Positions 48,899 to 60,660 are shown, numbered from the stretch's first letter. The stretch is 64,000 nucleotides of DNA from Epiperipatus broadwayi (GCA_028023455.1 JAQFVV010000032.1:310001-374000), one strand, 5' to 3'. Numbers and translations are program-made. Notes: generated by a model not told the origin, from the sequence alone.

Positions 48899-49350
48899 AG
48901 GAAATTTCTGTTGACTTTCAACTTTTTTACCAACAGGTGAATTGTTTTTATACATGGCCAGGAATGAATTTGACCAACTCATTATTGGTTAATTATAAGT
49001 TCACACAATGCTAAAATCTAATTTACAATTAAAACTTAAGAATGTTAAAAGCATTTGCAAGATAAAAATATATTAACAATGTATTATCTATATTAAACTA
49101 ATCATGGTCTTATTAACATAAAAAAAGAATGAAGAATCCAAACTCATTATTTTTTGAATGAAATTTCTGTTGACTTTCAATTTTTTACCAAATTGTTTTT
49201 ATATACAGCCAAGGAATGATTTTGACCAATGTATTATATGTTGATTATAAGAAGTTCACACAATGCTAAAATCTAATTTACAATTAAAACTTAAGAATGT
49301 TAAAAACATTTAGTAGATAAAAATATATTGATAATGTATTATTTATATTG
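48899..49350. repeat. Tandem duplication, ~255-bp period
   Basis: aaatttctgttgactttcaa at 48902 and 49161, cacacaatgctaaaatctaa at about 49002 and 49257, and aaaatatattaacaatgtat / aaaatatattgataatgtat at the ends show two direct copies of a ~195-bp block separated by ~65 bp. No ORF. Confidence 0.85.
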
Positions 49351-49560
49351 TAATGGTCAGATTTGTAAATTCACATAACAAAATCCAGAGTCCAATACAC
49401 TAAAGTGAATTGAAATGGGATGGTAATATCTAGAGTCTAAACCAAGTTCCAACTCATTCTCCAGAATTCTGTGATTTAACACCATATGAGTGATATTTCT
49501 AAGATTACACACAAACCTTAATTTTAATTATAAGCCAGCTCCAGACAGAGAGAAACATGA
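49351..49560 (-). repeat. Dispersed repeat, inverted relative of 10441-11012
   Basis: The first ~42 bases are the reverse complement of about 10971-11012 (aatggtcagatttgtaaatt.. aaaatccagagt). The remainder is not obviously alignable. It directly follows the tandem duplication. Confidence 0.5.
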
Positions 49561-50695
49561 GACATTATGGCTAACCACACACACATTGCATAAAATTGGA
49601 CTAAACATCTATTAATGTCTAAGCTAATATAATATTGAGGATTTTGTATAATAATATCTGGTAATATAATTAATAAGCAAGTGGATTGGATTGGAGTATG
49701 ATAAATGAATAATGAAGACAGGATAAATTTAAATACATTATTAAAATTATTAGTAATTAAAAACAAAATAAATTAAATTACACTATTTAGAGATCACATT
49801 GAGATCAAATAGATGCTCACAGGTATTATACAATGGAATGTAATCAGTCTGGAGTAATAAAGTGTTCGGACTCATTTAAATGTGTTAGCTAACTTTTGTG
49901 CTCAGCGAATAATCTATGCATATAAGAATTTAATATGCCAACATAATTTTCATTTAAAATCATGGGTTGCCAAGTGATAAATAACTTTTGAGTCTAACAA
50001 TATAGCTTGGTAATGATGTGAATCATCATTCATCAAACTAAAGGTTATCTTAGTTTTGGATAAATCCTGAATAATATATATATATATATATTATAGAGAG
50101 AACTGTTTGAACTAGCCCTAGATACATTTCACTATAGACACTTAAAATTTGCTGTAAAGAAAGAGGGATTACTTAAATATATTAATACTCTCATTTAATA
50201 AATAATTAATTCACATCTCTAATCAGATTTAATAAAAAGAGAGGGAAAGCATATTTAAAAGGATCAGATTTAATAAAAATAACTAAATATGCCTCATTAA
50301 TATCTCCCTGGCCAGAATTCTATTATTAATTAAGTAAAACTTTGCTTAAAATCATAATTTATCAGTATAACAAAGCAAACCATAACAATTATAAATGAAA
50401 TCAAATTCAGAGTTGATTTAAACTACTGCAATGATCACATGGCCATCAGCTATTAATGAATTTTAATTTTAAACAGTAATTCAGATGTAATATAACTAAC
50501 TGTTACATCATAATTACTAAGTTGAAGATAGAAATATTATGTTTAGAATAAACTTATTAAAATATATCCACTCGCTAGTTTGAAATATATTTGGCATATC
50601 ATCACATATCTAAATGAAATATTAAGATGCCTATTCAGGATGAGCCAAATATAAACCAGTTAAAAATACAAGATCAGATAAAACCATCAACAAAC
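49561..50695. other. AT-rich DNA, nothing recognised
   Basis: No gene. A small direct repeat (gatcagatttaataaaa near 50223 and 50261) and a (TA)n at 50075-50091 are the only features. Confidence 0.5.
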
Positions 50696-50699
50696 TGAT

Positions 50700-51415
50700 G
50701 AGATTTCTGAATACCATAACTTTCCAGAAACCCTGGTATCCATTAATGGTACAGATTTCACATCAGAAAAATTCACAGATGCTATGCATGAATGGGGAAT
50801 AAAACACAAATTTACTCCATCATACCACTTCCAATCAAATGGACCAGCCAAAAAAAATGGAAAAACAAAGACTGCAGGAAGTGGTGTTCAATCCACTTTT
50901 ATATCAACATTCTATGCCTAGAGCTAAGTTGGGTAAATCACCAACAGAAAAATATTTAGGTCATAGATTGTAGACCAAGATGATGAAATTATACTATCTA
51001 GGGATATTAAAATACCTATAGATGTAAACTACAAATTTGCACCACAAGAATGTGTATGAATCAGAAATAATCATGACAAATTTTAGACAAATGTGAAAAT
51101 TGTATGCTATTTAAGCAAGCATGTGGTAATAATCTGAATGGCAGATGGAAAAGTGTTATATAAACACAACAGGTAGTTGAGGAAAGATGAAAGTAGACAA
51201 CAAATGCAGCTGTTTCTGAAAAAAGATAACAGCAATGCAGTCCCAGATGACAATATGAAAGTAGATACTGAAATCACCCCTTCCACTGAAGAGTTACTCA
51301 GTACTCTAGAACAAAAAAATGCTACAGACCTGGAATTGGAATGTTCAAAGAGGGAAAAAAATTCCCTCCCACCTTAGTGATTATGGTTTAAGTTCAGAGA
51401 ACAGAAAATAAGTAA
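50700..51415 (+). mobile_element. Ty3/gypsy retrotransposon fragment: integrase core and Pol C-terminus
   Basis: The plus strand reads 'FPETLVSINGTDFTSEKFTD' (50720-50780) and 'WGIKHKFTPSYHFQSNGPAK' (50800-50850). This is the integrase core around the second catalytic Asp (here Asp to Asn in 'SINGT', against the usual SDNG/SDRG) and the third (E replaced in 'NGPAKKNG', usually NGxAER). Next come 'KSPTEKYLGH' (about 50935; usual KSPAELLFGR), then a charged tail 'MKVDTEITPSTEELLSTLEQ' and, in another frame, 'RGKKIPSHLSDYGL' (51350-51400), the R-R-PPHL-DYV end of gypsy Pol. Integrase inserts the cDNA; both visible catalytic positions are changed here and frames are broken, so it is inactive. No LTR is found. 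Confidence 0.78.
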
Positions 51416-51432
51416 AATGCTAATCTCTGAAC

Positions 51433-52440
51433 TTGGAGGACATATTTCATTTGAGTTTTCATACACCTAACTCAACTAATAGGCTTATTAATAACACTAA
51501 GAACACTATAGCTTCTGATCAAACCCCACAGGCTGTGTACAGAGTGGCATGCCCTCATAATGGATGTAAGACATCATATGATGGTGAAACGAGAGCCACC
51601 ATAGCTACTAGGATATTACAACAGAGGTATAGTACAATAAGGCACATACGGATCCAGAATGCACTTCAATTTTTGCTCAGCATCAAAAATTGTCGGGATA
51701 TGTTTTCAAACCCACATCTGCAAAATTGGTTTGTACTGAGCAATATCATGTTAGGCGAAAAGTAAAAGAAGCATACTTTATAGCAGAGGACTTTCACCAT
51801 TAATCGTAAGGATGCATGTTTTGCGATATCTAAAAGATGGTCTTAGTGAGTCATTTGCATATAATTTGCATATCAGATTTATTTATATAATGATTTCAAA
51901 GAAAGGATCATAACTGGCTATGAATATGCAAAGTACATCTTCTTGAAAGTGCTCAGCCATTTAATTTAATATTCAATTTGTTGTTATAGCTTTATATTAG
52001 AAGTGTGAAAGCATGATTTAACATTATTATATCTGTAAAAGTAAATGCATGTGCTTGTATGCCAAAGGCATACACATTATTTTAAAAAAGCACTTAGATT
52101 AATTAAATAGTTTTTAATTAAAAGAGTAAATCTTATGAAGATTAGCTATACTAATAAATAATTAGTATTGGCAGAGATATTATTTCCTGATCAGATTTGT
52201 TGATAATGAAAATGCATTGCTAAAAATAGGTAATTGGAATGTGAATTGCATTATATGATCACAAGAATAGAATATGGTCACCCTTGATATGCACCACCAT
52301 GTGGGCAGCTGATGTCCAATTAAGAATCATTTGATACCCAGGAGAGTGTGTAGAAGAACAGGAAGAGTGACTTGTTAGGTGATATGATGTGATGCATTGC
52401 AACTTTTTATACAGAGTCAGAAATCTCTCAGCCACTATGC
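51433..52440 (+). mobile_element. Penelope-like element family 2, GIY-YIG endonuclease and 3' UTR
   Basis: The 110-codon frame at 51433-51765 contains 'AVYRVACPHNGCKTSYDGET' then 'RATIATRILQQRYSTIRHIR', a GIY-YIG module with the opening tyrosine present but the second one altered (SYDG where the 34.9 kb copy has SYYG). The frame then shifts before the tail 'VKEAYFIAED' (51755-51790). The 3' UTR continues with tgagtcatttgcatataatt and ggctatgaatatg as in the 35.2 kb copy, then the block shared with 48120-48340. It is inserted directly behind the gypsy fragment. The RT domain is missing. The right boundary is only approximate, near the Merlin-like element. Confidence 0.75.
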
Positions 52441-52466
52441 CCAGTGAAACCTGTTAGTCACTTTTC

Positions 52467-53383
52467 AGTAATACAGCATCGATTGACCCACACCATAAGA
52501 TGGCACTGTTTCTATGCTAAAGCACATAAATATGCTGTTTACAAGGCCGCTCATAGATCTTACGGCCTAGTAAACTGTTCAACCGCTAAGATGTTTAAGT
52601 GCACCCATTACCCCAACATCTCTAGTATGTTGAACCTTATTAGTGAAGAGTATGCAAGACTCTCTATAGACATTACTCTTAACTATTGTACAGCATATGG
52701 TGTGAAGGTTTCTGTATTTTGAATGTCGAAAACTATATTATAACGTTGTTTTTTTTTTTGGCTTCGATGTATTTTTTTTTATTTTCGTTCGTAAAAATTG
52801 TAATGATTTTCCAAATGCCCCTGGTTTCATTGTCAGGGGTCAGAATTCAGTTAATGAGGAGTGTTAGTCACAATTCGGCAAAGTTCACGATCAAGTCACG
52901 CACTTTCCGACACTTTTTCAAGATCAAAACATTTCAATGGCAGACTACAGAATCAGATGCGGTGGCCTTTCTTCAACAGAGAAATATTCTTCTCACCCAG
53001 AACTGCCTTTGTGGTAGTTTAATGAAAGTAAAAAAAGTTACTTTAAAAAAAAAGACCATAATCAAAAGCGAAAAAAAAAAAAAAAGTTACTTTAAAAAAA
53101 AAAAAGACCGTAATCCAATTTTGTTAAACAACAAGTTTTACAAAACAAATAAAGAAAAAAAAGGTTTTTACAAAACGTATTAAAAAAAACATTTAAAAAT
53201 CAATTTATTTATTTTAAAAAAAAAAGAAAATATGGTCCCAAAAAAAAAAATCCAAACAAAAAAAAAAACACGATAACATTACAAAAGAATAATAATCAAA
53301 TCAGCCCGGTAATGTTATATCTATTCGTTTTTCACTAGCAACAGTGCCATCTTATGGTGTGGATCAATCGATACTGTATTACC
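52467..53383 (+). mobile_element. Merlin-like DNA transposon, 917 bp, with TIRs and 8-bp target duplication
   Basis: Terminal inverted repeats of 44 bp, 52467-52510 and 53340-53383, differ at only three positions; the outer end reads (A/G)GTAATACAG(C/T)ATCGATTGA. The 8-mer CACTTTTC directly flanks both ends (52459-52466 and 53384-53391), a clean target duplication of the length Merlin elements make. The outer GG start also fits Merlin. The interior encodes 'FRHFFKIKTFQWQTTESDAV' and 'AFLQQRNILLTQNCLCGSLM' (about 52885-53030), resembling the N-terminal part of Merlin/IS1595-type transposases (E-A-x-FL..RGL...C..C). The rest of the transposase, including its DDE core, is missing and replaced by A-rich sequence, so it is an internally deleted, non-autonomous element. 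Confidence 0.75.
52686..53183 (+). pseudogene. Merlin-type transposase N-terminal relic
   Basis: A 165-codon plus frame lying wholly between the Merlin-like TIRs. Its first third is hydrophobic and probably not original coding sequence. The middle third carries the transposase-like segment with a CxC in place of the CxxC zinc-binding pair. The last third is Lys-rich because of the A-rich tract. It has no catalytic residues and is not expected to be active. Confidence 0.5.
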
Positions 53384-53394
53384 CACTTTTCTTC

Positions 53395-53960
53395 CTTTTC
53401 ATTCCCCACCCTACGTTTTCCCAAAATCTGCTCCATCCCATTTCCACAACATAATCTTTGTCAACTTCATGGCCTTATTATCTAAATCCCCCTTAGCTTT
53501 TCCCAAACCAGCATAAAAATCAATAATCAACTTTCTGTATAATCACTTTGTTAATATTTATTCTTCCATAACTTCATTATTTGTACTCTTTCTGTTTTCA
53601 AGCATTTACATTGCATTAACAGATGCCTAATATTTCTATGTCTTCCTTACACAACTCGCAGACTAAATTACCCATATTTTTCCCAGACTAAATTACCCAT
53701 ATTTTTCCATTTATGGGTATATTCCCTTGTGGATAAAGATCTCATTTGAGCCTTAAACAGTAAACTACTTTCATGCTATTATTGTAAATTAACTTGTACC
53801 CAATGTTCTATTTCCCTTTTATATATATTTAAACTTTTTACTCTCCATAGTAGTTCTCCATCTCTATTAATGCATCTATTGTGCTGGTAAAAATCATGTA
53901 TTCATTCAACAAGACCAATAATCCAAGCAAAAGTACCTTGAATCCAAGCATGCACAAGAT
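53395..53960 (-). mobile_element. LINE polymerase C-terminus, zinc-finger region
   Basis: Reading leftward: 'MRSLSTREYTHKWKN' (about 53700-53745), then 'CELCKED' in one frame and 'RNIRHLLMQCKCLKTERVQI' in the next (53585-53650). These are the two halves of a C-x2-C...H-x4-C finger split by a one-base shift. Next comes 'LWKN', and the segment ends near 'MEQILGKR' at 53410. A 28-base block (cagactaaattacccatattt) is tandemly duplicated at 53657-53707. It is probably the same LINE group as 61485-62130, of which it would be the more C-terminal part. Dead and truncated at both ends. Confidence 0.6.
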
Positions 53961-55900
53961 ACATATGTCAGGACAAGGATGAATCCTAACCTATTTGCCT
54001 AAATTATTGCCTCTCTGACTAATGGCTAACGTTTGTGATGAAACTAGCAGTGCTTGGTTTTATTCTGTCCCAGCGGGAGGTCATGGTTCACATAGAGACT
54101 CAAAATAATAAATGGTTTATATGAAAAACCAATGATTTAATAGATTCTGACGATTGCAGAATGGTACAGCTATGATTTGATCGATTACTAATGGTTTGAA
54201 CTGTAATAATGATAATTCTTTCCAGCAAAATTATAAAGAAGTGAATTTAAATCAAAGAAATATTTAAATAAATAGAGTAATTAACTTGAGAGATTGGGAG
54301 TGATGACAAACTAAGCTTATTTAAAATAACAATATTATAGGAATTTATTAAGGAATTTAGTACAAAATAAGTTAAGTCTTTGTTTATACAACTTGGTTAT
54401 TTTCTTTAATTTGTTTTGATACGGCTTTGACAAACAATGTAAAAGTTTGTTAATTGGTCAGCCAAAAACCAATCAGCAATAAAATATTATTAGCCCTCTT
54501 CAAGATATTACAAGTAAATCTGTTTATATATATAAGACATGAAAGATGGGCATTTAAAACACTATTACATTTAAAATCATTTGTATATAATGAGTGTGGG
54601 AAGCAAAATAGTTCTTAAATAAATAATTGACAATTATACAGTCAGATTTAATTAATTACAAAATTTGTTTGTGAAGGATGTGCCATCATCGCAGAGAGCA
54701 TTTCAGGTTTGCTAAATAAAAATATAAAATGATGAAGAAGGCAATATGCTATTATAGATTACAACAAAAATAAATGAGGTCTGTTATGAAACTCTGGGTG
54801 GTTTTGCTAAAGAAAATTCCTGATATGTACAGGTAGATGATGAGAAATGCTGGCCCTCCAGCCAAAACATATCTCTGAATAATAATAAAATATTTTGATG
54901 TTCTGGACTTCCCATACACATCTTAAATGCAATGCCTGAAAATGGATCCCTTGGTATGAACTATGTCTACTGTGAGGGAGAGTAAAAGGTTGAACTGGTC
55001 AATTAAATTTCCGAAGATCCTGATGAGTAAGTAGCAAAGCAAAATAATAAATGAATGGTTGTAGCTATAAAAACATTAATGCATTAGACATATATATATA
55101 TATGGTGTACCACTAACAAAATTAATAACTTAATTTCTAATTAAACTATCTCCCTGCCAAAATGGAAAGTCCCAGAAACCTTAGGCCTTTACTAAATGAA
55201 TCATATATATATATATATATATTGTGCCCTTGTCTGTAGGTCATAATAAGGTAGAATAGTCAATTACTAAAAAATTTTAAATTTTAAGTTATATTTGTAT
55301 GAGATATAAATAATAGTAGGATAATTAAATTTTATAATACAATTTTAAGCTGAAAATACCTGGTATATAAAAAATGTAATAGATTATTTTAAAAGAAAAC
55401 AGTTAAATAAAGCTTAAATAAATCATTGCTTATGGTTGTAAAAGCTGGCCATATAAAATAACACAGCTATAAATAGTTTAAAAGTATATTAATAATTTGA
55501 GTATAATATTTTAAAACTAATAAATTAAATAAATGCTATATGCAATGTTATAATTGTATTTAAAAATCAAAATTAATAGAATATATTTTATTAATAGACT
55601 GTGGGATGATGAGAATTGTATTTAGTTCTACAAGTTTAAAATTATTTTCCAAATTTTTTATAAAAATATATTAGTTTTGGTTATTTAGACTGAGACGTAA
55701 ATAAAAAATCATTTGATAAAGTTAGTAAACACGTGACCGTATATTATATACCTTCACACACATGCTTGTTAAAATAATAATAAAGTTTGTGAATATGAAA
55801 CTAAATATAATTGCCATCGATCATTAAAGTAAAAGTTTAAATGTTAAATGTTATTTTAATAATTATTTTTAAAGTTTAAATAATTTTATAAAACTATAAC
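53961..55900. other. Mixed-composition DNA, no supported gene
   Basis: Segments 54030-54250 and 54660-55050 have more balanced composition and few T/A runs, and may be old repeats or exon fragments, but no family is recognisable on either strand. Two short (TA)n lie at 55090 and 55204-55221. Confidence 0.4.
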
Positions 55901-56294
55901 TGAATTTAAAAATATTAGTCTAAATAATATTTTGAGACATGACGTCATCAATTCTTTATTTTAAACGTCTATTCTGTTATAAAACTAAAATGGATAAATT
56001 TATTCGTGCTAAAATAGTTATTAACCAATCAACGGAGGTAAATTAGCAGACAGAACATAGGAATTATACAGAGCGGGGAGAAGTAATGTGTAAGTGAAAG
56101 AGAAAGTAACACATTTTTGTAGCTGATAACACCGTAGCTGGAAAAGTGATATAAATTTAAAATTTGGTATTTATTTTAAAAAAGTTCTTCTGTAACTTAT
56201 AATATATTTTGACTGTATCGATATGAATTGCTAATTTTAAAAGTTATCTTACCAGGGAAATTTATTCGAATTTAACCAAAAACCTACAGTAGAG

Positions 56295-56474
56295 ATGGAA
56301 GTACAAGGGAAAATATCTAAATTTATTACCGAAGGAAAAATATTTGGAAAATGTCTTAAAACAGCTTTATTTATGCTCAACCAGAAACTGATTGTTATAA
56401 CTCAAAGAAAAATAATTTTGACGCTACATGAAAACCTAAAAGAGAAGTTACTTGCCGTCAGGAAAAAATTATGA
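56295..56474 (+). CDS. Unidentified 59-codon ORF
   Basis: ATG at 56295 to TGA at 56472. The product is Lys/Leu/Ile-rich and basic: 'MEVQGKISKFITEGKIFGKC' at the start and 'HENLKEKLLAVRKKL' at the end, with likely helices and no signal peptide. It lies in a stretch with unusually many CpGs for this window and about 370 bases after a CRE-like tgacgtcat (55937) and a CCAAT-like ccaatcaacgg (56024). No homologue comes to mind. It could be a small gene, an exon, or the start of a decayed retroelement gag; the flanking sequence is non-coding. Confidence 0.25.
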   Translation: MEVQGKISKFITEGKIFGKCLKTALFMLNQKLIVITQRKIILTLHENLKEKLLAVRKKL

Positions 56475-56733
56475 CGCACCAATTTTTCATAAGGCTATTT
56501 TGAAGTTATGTTATATTCTTCTCTATGGAAAAATTTTAACATGCGTTTTATTATAAAGAAAATTATGATGAAGAAAGAGTGTTTATCTTTTAAAGGAAAA
56601 CATTATTAAAAATATAGTTCCAGAATTTTGAAATAAAGAAAAAGTAAAGAAGAACATGAAAGTGCTGTTATGTATTTTATGGAAAGGAGTCTAAAACTTT
56701 ATCTTATCAGAAAAAAATATTACAAAGTATTCA

Positions 56734-56913
56734 ATGGAAAAATTGCTTGAGCTTAAAAGAAATATAAAATTAAATGACTTAATGAAAAATGGATCCATGG
56801 AAACAGAAAATTTTATTGAAGATTTAAATAAGAGTACGTACAAGATGCATCGGGGAAAAAGTCGCGCGGGAAAATATGAGCAGACAATAGTAAAAGAGAA
56901 TGCCATGAATTAA
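56734..56913 (+). CDS. Unidentified 59-codon ORF, basic C-terminus
   Basis: ATG at 56734 to TAA at 56911. The product starts 'MEKLLELKRNIKLNDLMKNG' and contains 'KMHRGKSRAGKYEQTIVKEN', a basic stretch encoded by GC-richer DNA (cggggaaaaagtcgcgcggg). It is in the same orientation as the previous ORF, 260 bases downstream, so the two may be remnants of one longer reading frame. The frame can be extended upstream by 13 codons to a stop. No family recognised. Confidence 0.25.
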   Translation: MEKLLELKRNIKLNDLMKNGSMETENFIEDLNKSTYKMHRGKSRAGKYEQTIVKENAMN

Positions 56914-59523
56914 TAATTGTATACAATATTGTGAAAAACCAAGGATTGTCATCGATGAAGATTTATTAAACAGAGCTAGTGTTTTACTTTAAAATAGAAC
57001 ATTAAGTGACTGAAGAAGAAATAAAATATATTTTTTTTTTAGCTTAAATATGAACAGTTCAAGAAAGTCTGGTGAAGAAGTATCGTAAATATAATTTAAA
57101 TATTTTATTAATTTATTTTTAAATATAAAAATGCTATATTAAATTAGGGAAAACATATAAACATAAATTTAATAATAATGAGATTTAAATATAATAGCTT
57201 AATAGAATGATAGAAATATTGTTTTAAAATAAAAAGTATGTATGGAATTTTTATATCTACAAGAATTAATGGAATGGTGAAGCCTACAGAACACGATCGA
57301 GAAGATCAAGATCATTTTGGTAATATTGGTATTTATTCATAATGCATAATGTATTTTTTTTAGATCATCTATTGAGTAAGAATGATGTGTGAAAGTTTTA
57401 AAATTATAAGTACACATTTTATACAACATTAAAACATATTCTGAGATAAGAATAATTTTAAATATGCATGCAATAAGTTATTTCAAGTATAATTAATAGT
57501 ATAAGTTGTCAAAACAATTGTGTGATTCTTTTGAACTTTCATGTAACAAAGTATTTAGATATTTTAAAATAGTTTGTATATGATAAATATACGAGAAAAG
57601 TAGTAAAAGATTTTCTTAGAGAACAGTTGTGTAGTTTTGAAATAAAATGAATTTTATTATTGTTAGAAATGTAGATAAGATTTTGTCAGATGTACTGTAT
57701 AGAAAAATCTAGAGAAATAAGATCGGATAGTGACTTGGTAGTACTAGTGTAGAGGAAACCAAGATGATGTTTTGCTAAGAAATAAGAAAAATAAAGTATT
57801 TGGATCATAGTTAGTTTGTGTGATTTCAGTATAGCTAACTAAGCACTATCACTGAACACATATATTTTGGACAGTGTCTTTACGTATCTTCTAAACTCTT
57901 TGATGTTATATAAAGCTGAAGAAATAGCTTTAGCATCACTCCTATAATAGAGGTGGGTAGACAGACAAAGGTCACTCCTCTATAGTGTCTTTGAATTCAC
58001 TGTGCCATTATTGTCAAGGTTTATGACGGATAATATTCTAGTTATTTTGATCCTGTGCATCTATTTTCGCTATCCTTGTTTCGTGAATCTGCATCGTCAG
58101 AAAGATATTTTTTTACAGAAATAATGAATAAAATAGAACTGAGGGTATGTTATCGTTAAGTAAGAATAGTTTATTTACTGGAATGTGTTAGAACTGTGTA
58201 ATTTTAAAAGTGAAAGTACAAAAGTCATAAAGAGAGAAAGAATCATATAATACAGTTTAAAACCAATTTGGAAACGAATATAAGATTTTTAAAAGAGAAA
58301 TCTAAAACAAAGTTTTTTTTTTAAGTGATAATAAAATTTGAATATTTTTTTATAATAATATTTAGAAAATAAATATTGCATGTTTGTTAAGAAAATAATT
58401 CAATAATGTGAAATAGACACATATATTTGTGCATGGTGTGTTAATAATTGTAATTACCATCCGAAGCAAGGCTTGAATGAGTATATTAGATTAATAAGCA
58501 TTGTATAGTGAACAAGAAAACGTAATATCAAATGTAGAAGAATGTTTTTTGAATCTGTAGGATTCCATATAACTAATACAAAATTAGAGTTTTATGATTT
58601 TTGTAGAATGTTTACTACGAATGTAATTTTATAAAAATATAATTTGAAAAAATAGTAGGGATACAAAGCATTAGTGATAATTATAAATAAATGCATTTTG
58701 TAACAAGCTAAACTAAAATAAGAAATCCAATAATAATAATACTGTACTTTCTTAAGTATTTAAAAGATGAGAATTAACTAGAAAAATAAGGAGAAGTTTA
58801 ATTTTCATTTTATAAACTAGTAAAAATAACTTTGTGATAGGAGAGTAAGGATATCCAATGTACATAATGTAAAATAGTGTTATTTGTTTATGTTATTAAT
58901 AAACTTTGTTGTAAATTTATTATAAAGCTTTGTGTCTTCGTTATTATTTCTCCACATGGATGCATGATATCACAATACACATTTATAATTGAAACAGACA
59001 TATAGTTTTGCACAAAATAGGTAAACATAAAAATCGATATAGTAATTTTGAAAATTTATTTGTATGATAAAATTAAAAGATCATAATTATATCATTTATT
59101 GGTCATAAGTTGGTTGCCACAATATTAAAATAAATTATATGCTAATGTTACCACACGTATTTTGTTGTCAGATTATTAAAATACTGCCACGTACGTAATT
59201 ATTTATTTCATTTAGGAAGTAATAAGATTATATTATACTATTGTTGTTATTATTATTATTTATTATTGTTAGTTACTGCGTAGTGAATTATGACATAAAA
59301 TTTCCTTTTCATAGTTTACTACCGTAATTTTAAATCAGTTAGAATACAATTTATAAACCTGAGATTTATTTGATTTTATTTTATTTATTCTATTTATTTA
59401 CTTAATCTTATTTAATTGAGCTAGATTATTATTACAAAGAATATTAAGACATGATTATTATTTTAATCGTAATGAAAAGAGCTTAGAAAGTCGTAAGAAT
59501 ACTATAAGTTAGTTATTTAGTAT

Positions 59524-59850
59524 AGTAAAGGGGGGAATAGTGTTCTTATTCCATTGAGATAGTATCATGTGGATAATATCTCAATGTAGTCTATCTCGTT
59601 CTCCGTGTCGTCACTCCATGTCTCATGAAAATAATAAATATTTATTAATTCATTTACCAATATAACTGTATTTACATTTTAAAAGTTAGAGCTAATCATC
59701 ATTTTAATTGATGCTGAACATTTCATTTTATTTATATGTTAAACTGAGCTAGAACCCGGAATTTAAGTATATATAAATTTTATGGAGAGGACGTGGACGG
59801 ACGAAGGAGGAGGGCAGAATATATATATAAAAGAATTAACTAAAATATAA
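59524..59850 (+). promoter_or_regulatory. Possible polypurine tract plus LTR/promoter-like segment
   Basis: agtaaaggggggaatag at 59522-59538 looks like a polypurine tract and is followed directly by TGTTCTTATTCCATTGAG, as a 3' LTR would be. Further on, gtatatataaattttatgg (59768-59786) is TATA-like and precedes a purine-rich run, ggagaggacgtggacggacg. No second copy of this putative LTR was found to the left in the window, so the reading is tentative. Confidence 0.25.
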
Positions 59851-60414
59851 ATTGTTTTTCACACTTCACAAATATTTCATTTATTAATAAGTTCTTAAAT
59901 AGTTTATCAAAGATTACAAAATAAGACTGTTTTTAATTAACATAGACGGGCATTGAATATCAAACTAATAAATTGTAAATCATAATTTTAATATTTTTCT
60001 GACAAATAATATATATATATGAAATATAGACTGATAAAATTCTATGATAAATTTTACTTAATTGATTCACTAAAATTATTTATTCTTTCAGAAATAATGA
60101 CAGAGCTATTTTAAATAGGAGGTAATAGTAAGATACTTTTAAAATAATTTCAATCATTCAAATAAATTTATATATGATGTACAAAACTAAATGAGCTTTC
60201 TATTAATTAATTTACGGGAAGTAAATCTGCTGTAATAATTTTTAACTGGAGAAAATAAGAGGAAGGGGATTTAAAGTTAGTTGTTCATCGAGTTTTGTAC
60301 TTGGCAATGTCAGTAAGTCCAATATTATAAATAAACCAACAAAATTTAATTTAAGTTTGCCGCATCAAAATAATGTAAGATTTTATAAGAATTGATATTT
60401 TAAATTTAACAAAT
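59851..60414. other. AT-rich DNA, nothing recognised
   Basis: No ORF or repeat boundary is supported. Confidence 0.5.
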
Positions 60415-60660
60415 TTAAACTATGCATTTTAAAATAAACAAATATAGATAATATAAATTAACATTGATTTGGAAAACAAGTAAAATGGAATCAATGGCTT
60501 GCGGCAAATTGGATGTTACCTCAGAATCAATCAGTAGGCATTCCATGGCTTGAAACAGGCATTTACAGTCAGATAAGTAACAGGCTTCCTTGACACAGTA
60601 CAGTTTTAGGCTAGATATTGAAAGCACTGGAAAGGCGTTGATGGGACAGAGCTCCGGAAA
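60415..60660 (-). CDS. Possible exon or coding relic, unidentified
   Basis: The minus strand from about 60660 is open to 60415: 'LYCVKEACYLSDCKCLFQAM' followed by 'ECLLIDSEVTSNLPQAIDSI'. The part 60480-60660 has balanced codons and several Cys, while 60415-60475 falls back to AT-rich sequence, as if the exon or relic ended at about 60475. No family recognised. It may belong to an unidentified transposon; it directly abuts the PLE-like fragment on the other strand. Confidence 0.25.
   Translation of the reverse strand, partial: FPELCPINAFPVLSISSLKLYCVKEACYLSDCKCLFQAMECLLIDSEVTSNLPQAIDSILLVFQINVNLYYLYLFILKCIV

Larger units (their letters stand above)
55901..59519. other. Least repetitive stretch of the window; no recognised gene apart from two small ORFs
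   Basis: No copies of any part of it were noticed elsewhere in the window. CpG is more common in 55925-56110 and 56840-56880 than elsewhere. The block 57830-58140 is moderately balanced in composition, but all frames are short. An intron or regulatory region of a host gene, or an unrecognised single-copy element, are both possible. Confidence 0.35.
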
